This document shows positions 5,611-11,380 of a stretch of 13,932 nt of DNA, piece after piece. Origin of the DNA: GCA-2746795 sp964643965 (GTDB lineage: Bacteria; Chloroflexota; Anaerolineae; Promineifilales; Promineifilaceae); contig CAZXVH010000127.1 of assembly GCA_964643965.1 (NCBI GenBank), forward strand, positions 1-13,932, given 5' to 3'. The translations under genes and the position numbers were made by a program. Numbering within the stretch: the first letter of the stretch is position 1; the number at the start of each line of letters is the position of its first letter. The notes beneath the pieces were generated by a model that worked only from the letters and a program-made list of their open reading frames with translations, was not told the DNA's origin and searched no databases.

Positions 5611-8367
5611 TTAATCTCCCACCTGCGCGGCGCCATCACCACTGCCATGCACCACTTCCACCTCATCCCAGCCCATCATCATCGCTTTGACAGCGGCCGT
5701 GGGTTTGTGGCCGGTGGTGGTCAAGTAGACGTGCATGACGATAAACGAGGCCAGCAGCCAGGAAATGAGCGTGTGGAACGGCGCCAGAACCATCAAGCCG
5801 CCGATGGCGGCGGAGAAGGCTGGTACGCGCTCCGCGCCCCACATCAGGACGCCGGTCAGGATTTGCAGGGGCAGCAGCACGTTGAGCAGACCAAAATAGG
5901 TGGCTTGCTGCAACGGATTCAATTTGTTTTCTGGCGTCTTATCGTAAGGATGCTCTTCATTTTTGAAGATGCCTTGCAAGTAATATTTGGCCTGCACGAT
6001 GGCGGAGTTGAAGAAGCCTTGTGGCTTGGGCAAATATTGCTTGATTTCACCGCTGGCTACGTTGTAAAAGAGCGCCAGCGCCGCATTGATGACCAGGATG
6101 AGCGCCATGATGTTATGCACCTGCACCATGCCTTTGAAGCTAAACAGGCCAAACTTGTCCGGTTCGTGGATGACGAAACCGGTGAAGAGCAAAATGAAGA
6201 TAACGGCCGTTTGCAGCCAATGCCATAGTCGTTCATACACGGTATACATGTACACCGATTCCACTTCATGTTCAACAGGCGGATTCTTCCGCGCCGCCAG
6301 CATCCGCAAGCCGCCATGCACGACCACGCCCAGTACCGTGCCCATGAACAGTAGGATGCCGAGCCAGTCGATCCACCACACGCTGTCGTGGCCTAAAATG
6401 TAGAGACCGGAGACCATGCCATCTTCCACCAGGCCTGTTTCTGGCTGATAGGTGAGCGAGCCATCTTCGTTTTGCACGATTTGGCCGTTGAGGGAGGTGG
6501 TGGCGTTGCTCATGAGCACGGGTATGATGCCGCCGGGGGTGTGGCTAGAGATGGCAATGGGTTGGGTGATGCGGGATTCTTCACCGTGACAGGCTGAACA
6601 TTCTTGGGTGGCAAAACGGCCGTGGGTGACATTGTGGTTGATGTTATACGGCTGCACTTCGCCCATGATGCGCGGGTTTTCCAGCCCCAAGTCGGCCAAA
6701 CGGGTGGCGATGAGCGTTTCTTTGCGCCCCGTTTCGATAATCAGTTCCGTTTCGTCCAGGCGGCCGTCTTTATTGACGTCAAAGAGCGCCAGGATGTCGG
6801 CCGGATAGGCGCCGTCTTCATTGAGCCAGGCTGCTTGCAAATGGCGGAGGGGCACGGGGCGGGCGGGGTCGCCATGCACCCAGTACCAGGAGGTGAGCAA
6901 ATTAAACGGCGCTAAAGAGTGTGTGCCGTCGTTGTTCTCTTTGGGCAGCCAGACTGGTTCAAAACCGACGATCAGGTCAGGGTTTTCGGCATCCAGGCCG
7001 CGACAATCTGCCTTCGCGTAGCCATCTGAGGTCAGTACCGTCCAATCCATCGTTTGCCGGGCGGGGGCGAGTAGTTCCGGCACATGGCAGGTTTCACAGG
7101 CCAGGGCGCTGGTGTGGCGCTCTTTGTAGGGCAGCCAGTCGTGGGTCTTGTCGATGCTGTGGCACGATTCGCAGCGGCGCAAGCTGTTGTCGAACTCCGG
7201 CGCCAATGTATTTTGGGCGCTCGATCCTTTAGCGAACTGGTGCAGCGGCCGGTACAAATAGTCGCCGATGTCGATGCGGCGGGGGTCGAAGGTGAGGTGG
7301 TCGGGGCGCGATGCCTCTGATTCCTGGTAGTAGACGGGGTTGTTGAGCGAGAAATGGCAATCGGTGCAGCCCACAACGCGCTCGGCGTGAACGTCGAAGG
7401 AGCGGGAGAGATCGCCTTTGTGGCTGATGTTGAGGCCGGAGTTGGCGATGCGCTGCGGCGAGTTGATCTGCCCGGTGGTGATGGTGGACCATTGCTCGGG
7501 GGTACAGCCATCCAGTTCCAACGGCGTTTGCACATCGGTATGCACCAGACCGTGACAGGCGCCGCAGTTGTCGTTGGTGGGGTCTTGCACGGTGACATAT
7601 TCCAGGAGCAGGTTGCCCTCTTCGTCGAAAGCGTCCTGATTCCAGACATACTCGTTGCCTTCGTTAGCCACCAAGCCGCTGCCGACGAGGGTGGCGGTGT
7701 TGGCCCATTGGAAGTTGCCAGCGGCGAGTTCCGCTTTACGAGCATCGTTGTTGGGGTTGGCGGTGTGGCAGAGGAAGCAGTTCATTTCCGTGACGCCGGA
7801 TGCTTGCCAATCCCAGGCCACCAGTTCGCCGGTTTCGGGGTCGATGATGCTGGTTTCTACGCTGGCGGCGTCGGCCGGTAAGTCGGTCAACGGCGTGCTG
7901 CCATCACGGCTGATTTCGGCAGGACCGCCACCCACATGACGTTGCCCAAATAGTTTGAGCCACTCTGCGGTGGTCAGGTCAATGTTTTCGTCCTCTTCTG
8001 GAGAGAGGAAGCGGTAGGTGAGTGGGTTCCATTTGCCGAAAAGTCCGGGGCTGCTGTCCCATTCTCTTCCGTTTTCCACTGATCCTGCTTCCCCAAAGAC
8101 ACTCAAACCAACATCGGCATGGAAGCTGTGGCTGGTAATGAATTCCGCGTCATGGCAGGAACCGCAGGTAGCCATTGTAGAGACTGGTGCGCCGGAATCC
8201 AGCACGTTGTCGCCGTCCTTGTCGAGTAAGGGGTAGGTGGGATGCAGCGGGGAGCCTTGTTGAGCAACGGCCGTTTCGCCAGCCATCAAGAATGCAACAC
8301 CCAGCAAGCTCAGTAAAATGGGTATGAGTAAGGTTAGTTTTGCGCGGTGTAGGTGATTTGATTTCAT
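5611..8367 (-). CDS. Heptaheme c-type cytochrome fused to a cytochrome b561-type membrane domain
   Basis: 918 aa. A signal peptide or N-terminal helix (about 10-30) leads a long extracytoplasmic part with seven CXXCH heme motifs at residues 68, 197, 268, 334, 399, 424 and 590, and two EF-hand-like loops: LDKDGDNVLD (48-57) and DVNKDGRLDETEL (530-542). From 664 onward the chain enters a membrane domain of five helices like the formate-dehydrogenase/hydrogenase b-type subunits, with candidate heme b histidines 716 (ERLWHW), 751, 864 and 879. The inferred role is quinol-cytochrome electron exchange: b hemes through the membrane, c hemes outward to the octaheme partner encoded just upstream. No Shine-Dalgarno sequence precedes the ATG; the space is occupied by GAGATTG repeats. 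The fusion of both modules in one chain is unusual. Direction of electron flow is inferred. Confidence 0.9.
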   Translation of the reverse strand: MKSNHLHRAKLTLLIPILLSLLGVAFLMAGETAVAQQGSPLHPTYPLLDKDGDNVLDSGAPVSTMATCGSCHDAEFITSHSFHADVGLSVFGEAGSVENGREWDSSPGLFGKWNPLTYRFLSPEEDENIDLTTAEWLKLFGQRHVGGGPAEISRDGSTPLTDLPADAASVETSIIDPETGELVAWDWQASGVTEMNCFLCHTANPNNDARKAELAAGNFQWANTATLVGSGLVANEGNEYVWNQDAFDEEGNLLLEYVTVQDPTNDNCGACHGLVHTDVQTPLELDGCTPEQWSTITTGQINSPQRIANSGLNISHKGDLSRSFDVHAERVVGCTDCHFSLNNPVYYQESEASRPDHLTFDPRRIDIGDYLYRPLHQFAKGSSAQNTLAPEFDNSLRRCESCHSIDKTHDWLPYKERHTSALACETCHVPELLAPARQTMDWTVLTSDGYAKADCRGLDAENPDLIVGFEPVWLPKENNDGTHSLAPFNLLTSWYWVHGDPARPVPLRHLQAAWLNEDGAYPADILALFDVNKDGRLDETELIIETGRKETLIATRLADLGLENPRIMGEVQPYNINHNVTHGRFATQECSACHGEESRITQPIAISSHTPGGIIPVLMSNATTSLNGQIVQNEDGSLTYQPETGLVEDGMVSGLYILGHDSVWWIDWLGILLFMGTVLGVVVHGGLRMLAARKNPPVEHEVESVYMYTVYERLWHWLQTAVIFILLFTGFVIHEPDKFGLFSFKGMVQVHNIMALILVINAALALFYNVASGEIKQYLPKPQGFFNSAIVQAKYYLQGIFKNEEHPYDKTPENKLNPLQQATYFGLLNVLLPLQILTGVLMWGAERVPAFSAAIGGLMVLAPFHTLISWLLASFIVMHVYLTTTGHKPTAAVKAMMMGWDEVEVVHGSGDGAAQVGD

Positions 8368-8376
8368 GATTTTTTT

Positions 8377-8448
8377 GAGATTAGAGATTGGAGATTGGAG
8401 ATTTATATATCTCCAGACCCCAATCTCTAATCCCTAATCTCCAATCTC
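8377..8448. repeat. Heptanucleotide repeats in inverted arms
   Basis: The left arm has four units (GAGATTA, two GAGATTG, GAGATTT; 8377-8404) and the right arm four inverted units (CAATCTC, TAATCCC, TAATCTC, CAATCTC; 8421-8448), separated by 16 bp. The arms can pair into a long imperfect hairpin. The array fills the whole gap between the octaheme and heptaheme genes, and its last base is part of the octaheme stop codon. Confidence 0.93.
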
Positions 8449-9890
8449 TATTTTTCCCCAACGACTTCCTGGATACGACCACCCCAGCGCATGGGGTCTC
8501 CGTAATAACCGAGCGCTTCCCAATCAAAACGGCCGTTGTCACTGTGACAATCATTGCATTGCAGCGCCTTTTCTTTAGGCGCCACCATGTGGCTCAGATT
8601 CCAGTGCATAGAGGTGGGGGCAAAGTCAAAATTGCCACTGTAGGCCATGCCCGCCGTTTCTGAGCCGAGGCGCAGCGCCTGATCCCAGTCAAAATCAGTC
8701 CAGAAGCCGCCTTCGCCCACCGTCTTCGGTTGCAGCAGATAGTTGTAGGTGGTATCGAAGGGCTGTTTGGCGAGATGAATCTTAAACGGCCAGATTTTAG
8801 CGGCCGGATCAGTGATATCCCCCAGAGGTTGGTTCAGCGACGTCACCTGCGTGGGATCGAGCGTATCGCCCAGCAGATAGCGGTCAACCGTGCCGTTGAA
8901 CCAGTCATAATCCGGCATAAACCCTTGTTCATAGACGAAGCTGCCCTTGATTTTTAGATACTCGTGCGGGTCTTCGGGTAAATCTTGACCGGCCGTTGAC
9001 CAGTCCCAAGACATTTTAGTGGCTTCACGCACCGCCCCTTCCGGGATGTGGCAGGTTTGGCAGGCGACGGTATCGGTGTGGTCGTTGAGGCGGTCGTCGT
9101 TGTGAACGTTTTGTTCGTGGCAGTCGGTACAGAAAACTTGATTGGAGTTTTCTATACTGACAGAAATGGCGCGACCTTTGATGTTATGGTGTTCCGTTTG
9201 GTGGCAATCTACGCATTGGAAATCGTGGCGTCCCATGTGTACGTCGATGGCTTCTGAGGGGTAGTAGAGGCTTTCATCCATGTCGCCATGTTTGACGGCA
9301 TTGCCGCCGCCGCCCTTGAAGTGGCAGCTGCCGCAGTTTTCACGTGAAGGTATCCCCACAGATTGGGCGGCCGCCACCAAATCAACGCCTTCCGCAGGCA
9401 ACCCTTTAGCGGCTTTGACATACAGATTTGTATCGGCATGGCAAACGAGACAATCTACGTTGCTTTCTTCTTGGAAATCAAAGTCTGCATCTTCCCAGCC
9501 ATAACCGGCGTGGCAACTGGTGCAGCCTGTCCAGTTCGATTGGATGCCGATGCAGAAGTTGTTGAGTTGATTCTTCTTGCCGATGGTGACAGGTTCATCC
9601 CGGCCGGGCAGCATGATGGGTTCGCTTTCCCACGTCCAATGCGAGGTTTGGATCACTTCATGAGCGGCCGTTTCATGGCAGCGCAAACATTCAGTGGTAA
9701 CATCTTGCCCTGTTTCCAGCGCCCCTTGAATGAGGACGGTGTGGTCGGTAGGGGGCACGCGGCTGGGCACGGTCGCCCAGGGGTCGCCGGTATTGTCTGG
9801 CTCTGAGGAAAGCACCAGCGCCAGCGGCACAGCGATGATGAGCAAGGTAACGAGGAGTCCAACGATCCAGATGTATTTGAAATCTTTCAT
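8448..9890 (-). CDS. Octaheme c-type cytochrome, tetrathionate-reductase (OTR) family
   Basis: 480 aa. An N-terminal hydrophobic helix (about 7-28) anchors or exports the protein. Eight CXXCH motifs start at residues 68, 123, 147, 186, 226, 254, 277 and 445. The segment LNNFCIGIQSNWTGCTSCHAGYGW around the second heme is the hallmark of the octaheme tetrathionate reductase family, whose Shewanella member reduces tetrathionate, nitrite and hydroxylamine in vitro and uses a lysine as distal ligand to the active heme; lysines 105 and 106 lie just before this segment, but I cannot confirm the ligand without an alignment. The long gap between hemes seven and eight is typical of the family. GAGG sits 9 nt before the ATG. 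It probably works with the heptaheme-b561 protein encoded next. Physiological substrate is uncertain; the flanking sulfur genes favour a sulfur oxyanion. Confidence 0.92.
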   Translation of the reverse strand: MKDFKYIWIVGLLVTLLIIAVPLALVLSSEPDNTGDPWATVPSRVPPTDHTVLIQGALETGQDVTTECLRCHETAAHEVIQTSHWTWESEPIMLPGRDEPVTIGKKNQLNNFCIGIQSNWTGCTSCHAGYGWEDADFDFQEESNVDCLVCHADTNLYVKAAKGLPAEGVDLVAAAQSVGIPSRENCGSCHFKGGGGNAVKHGDMDESLYYPSEAIDVHMGRHDFQCVDCHQTEHHNIKGRAISVSIENSNQVFCTDCHEQNVHNDDRLNDHTDTVACQTCHIPEGAVREATKMSWDWSTAGQDLPEDPHEYLKIKGSFVYEQGFMPDYDWFNGTVDRYLLGDTLDPTQVTSLNQPLGDITDPAAKIWPFKIHLAKQPFDTTYNYLLQPKTVGEGGFWTDFDWDQALRLGSETAGMAYSGNFDFAPTSMHWNLSHMVAPKEKALQCNDCHSDNGRFDWEALGYYGDPMRWGGRIQEVVGEK

Positions 9891-9907
9891 GGGTTAAAAC
9901 CTCAAAC

Positions 9908-9962
9908 TGGGAGCGCGGACAGCTTGTCCGCTCTTGCTGTGGACAGGCTGTCCGCGCTCCCA
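9908..9962. repeat. Near-perfect inverted repeat with a 22-bp stem
   Basis: Left arm 9908-9929 begins TGGGAGCGCGGACAG and right arm 9941-9962 is its complement with a single T-G wobble at 9924/9946; the loop is 11 nt. It lies between the repressor gene and the octaheme gene. There is no T-run, so it is not a standard terminator. Candidates are a dispersed intergenic repeat, an mRNA processing or stabilising structure, or a partial attenuator. Confidence 0.92.
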
Positions 9963-9968
9963 GGGGTA

Positions 9969-10292
9969 TCAGGCCAACATATCTGACTGTTGGGCCAGAC
10001 TGTCGCGCAGGATGCCGCGCATGGCATCGAGTACGTCGATGATGCGCTTGTCTTTGATGGTGTAGAGAACGGCCGTTCCGTTGCGTTCGGTGCTGACTAA
10101 ATGGCGTTGGCGCAGGACGCGCAGGTGGCGGGAGACGGTCGGTTGGGGGATGTCCAAATCGTTTGCCAATTCAGTGACATGCCGGGGCTGTATGTGCAAG
10201 GCGTATAAAATGAGGATGCGTTTGGGGTCGCCTAATGCCTGGCAGATATTGGCGTGCAGGAGATCAAGTTCGTCAAGTGTGGGATTGCTCAT
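9969..10292 (-). CDS. ArsR/SmtB-family transcriptional repressor
   Basis: 107 aa from ATG 10292 (GTG 10298 is an in-frame alternative; AGG lies 5 nt before the ATG). Winged helix of the ArsR type: LGDPKRILILYALH, then VTELANDLDIPQPTVSRHLRVLRQRHLVSTERNGTAVLYTIKDKRI. Members bind palindromic operators as dimers and leave DNA when a metal or reactive sulfur species binds. The ELCVCDL metal motif is absent, and the only cysteine is near residue 17 (ICQALG), so neither the classic arsenic/zinc site nor the two-cysteine sulfide site of SqrR/BigR is present. It is the first gene of the cytochrome and transporter cluster, with a palindrome just upstream, so it probably represses itself and the cluster. 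The inducer is unknown. Confidence 0.9.
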   Translation of the reverse strand: MSNPTLDELDLLHANICQALGDPKRILILYALHIQPRHVTELANDLDIPQPTVSRHLRVLRQRHLVSTERNGTAVLYTIKDKRIIDVLDAMRGILRDSLAQQSDMLA

Positions 10293-10305
10293 ATTCACCT
10301 ATCCG

Positions 10306-10327
10306 TATATTCGCTTATGCGAATGTA
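10306..10327. promoter_or_regulatory. Candidate operator for the ArsR-type repressor
   Basis: ATTCGC-TTAT-GCGAAT is a perfect 6-bp dyad (10309-10324), extended on both flanks by TA to 10306-10327 with one mismatch. It has the shape of ArsR/SmtB operators and lies between the -10 box (10337-10342) and the repressor start codon, where a bound repressor would block RNA polymerase. Confidence 0.75.
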
Positions 10328-10336
10328 TGTGGGGTA

Positions 10337-10342
10337 ATTATA
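10337..10342 (-). promoter_or_regulatory. -10 box of the repressor and cytochrome cluster
   Basis: A perfect TATAAT on the minus strand, 45 nt upstream of the ATG at 10292. No good -35 hexamer lies 16-18 nt upstream; that space is occupied by AACGGCCGTT (10346-10355), so the promoter may depend on an activator or be weak. Confidence 0.6.
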
Positions 10343-10345
10343 GAG

Positions 10346-10355
10346 AACGGCCGTT
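10346..10355. repeat. AACGGCCGTT copy inside the cluster promoter
   Basis: An exact copy occupying the spacer upstream of the -10 box of the repressor gene, on the divergent boundary with the plus-strand small genes. Confidence 0.9.
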
Positions 10356-10371
10356 TGCCCTGGTGATGATG

Positions 10372-10396
10372 AATGTCATATGTTCCTTATGACGTT
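10372..10396. promoter_or_regulatory. Inverted repeat in the divergent intergenic region
   Basis: AATGTCATA (10372-10380) and TATGACGTT (10388-10396) form 9-bp arms with one mismatch around a 7-bp centre. It differs in sequence from the ArsR operator and sits between the cluster and the 46-aa gene, so a second regulator could act here on either side. No T-run follows. Confidence 0.5.
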
Positions 10397-10501
10397 TGTC
10401 ACTTTTTGTGAAAAATGGCACGAACGAAGGGGGCGGTGAGCATTCAAGTCGGGGCAAGCGCCGAATCCTAAAGTTCGCGTTTACCGAAAAGGAGGTTTAC
10501 G

Positions 10502-10642
10502 ATGAGTTACTATAACCTGGATGATAACGAAGAAAACGAAAAAGGTGGGTGCGGATGCACTGCATCTGTCTTTGCACTGGTCGTAGCCGTTTTGTTATTC
10601 TGCTGTGGGCTGGCAGTCGCAGCCAGCCTGTTGGGAGGATGA
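10502..10642 (+). CDS. 46-aa cysteine-rich single-helix membrane protein
   Basis: ATG 10502 to TGA 10642 with a strong AAGGAGG ribosome binding site 6 nt upstream. The peptide has an acidic N-terminus (LDDNEENEK), then GGCGC, and a hydrophobic helix of about 24 residues (20-44) with a Cys-Cys pair near its middle, ending in Leu-Gly-Gly. Four cysteines in 46 residues is high: two just before the membrane and two within it. No recognised family. Candidate roles are a small membrane subunit, a metal or heme handling peptide, or a redox-active anchor. It is divergent from the ArsR-led cluster, so co-regulation is possible but not shown. Confidence 0.75.
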   Translation: MSYYNLDDNEENEKGGCGCTASVFALVVAVLLFCCGLAVAASLLGG

Positions 10643-10643
10643 C

Positions 10644-10730
10644 ATGGAGATGTTGCCCAGTAAGCAATATGTCCATTGTTTTCCCCATATCTCTCTGTTT
10701 TCAGCAACAGGCTCTGTCGCGGATTTTTGA
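10644..10730 (+). CDS. Possible 28-aa peptide downstream of the 46-aa gene
   Basis: ATG 10644 begins one base after the stop of the 46-aa gene and is preceded by GGGAGGATGAC, a usable ribosome binding site. The frame gives MEMLPSKQYVHCFPHISLFS and eight more residues to TGA. There is no recognisable motif and the composition is not clearly protein-like. Translational coupling makes it possible, but it could equally be chance. Confidence 0.25.
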   Translation: MEMLPSKQYVHCFPHISLFSATGSVADF

Positions 10731-10866
10731 TGTTGACGTAACGTATGACATTCAGAATGGTTATAAGTAGTGAAGTTACGAGGTAGGGAAAAAGAGCGGT
10801 TTTTGTTTTATTTTTGGCAACGACGTGAAAACGGATTGCCCCTGAGATTTCAGGAAGGAGAACAAC

Positions 10867-11229
10867 ATGTTTAGTTTAATTGTTAGTACCCTGGTGATGT
10901 TGGTGTTAGCAGCCGTGGTTATCATGATTGTGAGTAAATTGGGACTTGGCCTGGAAGTGGCCGGTTTTGGCGCAGCGTTTATTGCGGCGGCCGTGATTGC
11001 CATTGTGTCGGCTCTGGTATTCTGGCTGCTCGGCGTTTTGGACATCACCTTTGGCGGTGGCTTTTTGGCTGCCATTATTTATCTCATTGTGGCGGCCGTC
11101 GTGTTGATGATTAGTGACAGGTTCGTGGCCGGTATGAAGGTCAATGGCTTTGGCGGCGCGATTGTGGCGGCGATTGCCATTGGTGTGGTCACCTGGTTGG
11201 TGAACTGGGTATTGGGTTTGTTCATGTAA
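10867..11229 (+). CDS. Four-helix membrane protein, phage-holin-IV-like family
   Basis: 120 aa, almost wholly hydrophobic, with four membrane helices (about 3-22, 31-56, 64-82 and 96-119). It matches the small 4-TM family often named phage holin superfamily IV (Phage_holin_4_2), which is widespread in chromosomes away from phages and whose role there is unknown. The two halves resemble each other: GLGLEVAGFGAAFIAAA then VAGMKVNGFGGAIVAAI, each followed by a helix ending W-L-L/V-G, so the protein looks like an internal duplication. GGAAGGAG lies 6 nt before the ATG. It is a single-gene unit with its own terminator. No prophage genes are nearby, so a lysis role is unlikely. Confidence 0.85.
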   Translation: MFSLIVSTLVMLVLAAVVIMIVSKLGLGLEVAGFGAAFIAAAVIAIVSALVFWLLGVLDITFGGGFLAAIIYLIVAAVVLMISDRFVAGMKVNGFGGAIVAAIAIGVVTWLVNWVLGLFM

Positions 11230-11256
11230 TGCCTCATTTCATTCGAACTGATGTTG

Positions 11257-11288
11257 AAAAACGCCTTGAGGAAACTCAGGGCGTTTTT
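11257..11288 (+). terminator. Intrinsic terminator of the four-helix membrane protein gene
   Basis: AAAAACGCCTTGAG (11257-11270) pairs with CTCAGGGCGTTTTT (11275-11288), 14 bp with one G-T wobble, across a GAAA tetraloop, ending in five T residues. The A-run on the left arm could also stop minus-strand transcription. Confidence 0.95.
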
Positions 11289-11310
11289 GTTAGGTGGATT
11301 GTTTGCCGAA

Positions 11311-11320
11311 AACGGCCGTT
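11311..11320. repeat. AACGGCCGTT copy upstream of the ligase gene
   Basis: An exact copy in the leader between the terminator at 11257-11288 and the ATG at 11381. Confidence 0.9.
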
Positions 11321-11380
11321 TCCCCTATAACATCTCCCTCAGCAAAATCCACCACAAACTCAGGCAACGACAATAAAAAT

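Noticed and set aside
8377..8448. CRISPR array
   Set aside because: The units are 7 bp, contiguous and without spacers, and half are inverted; this is a short-period tandem repeat, not a CRISPR.
9908..9962. Rho-independent terminator after the repressor gene
   Set aside because: The stem is strong but no T-run follows on either strand, so normal intrinsic termination is not supported.
10867..11229. Prophage holin
   Set aside because: The family name mentions phage holin, but there is no endolysin, portal, tail or integrase gene nearby, and the protein has its own promoter region and terminator like a chromosomal gene.
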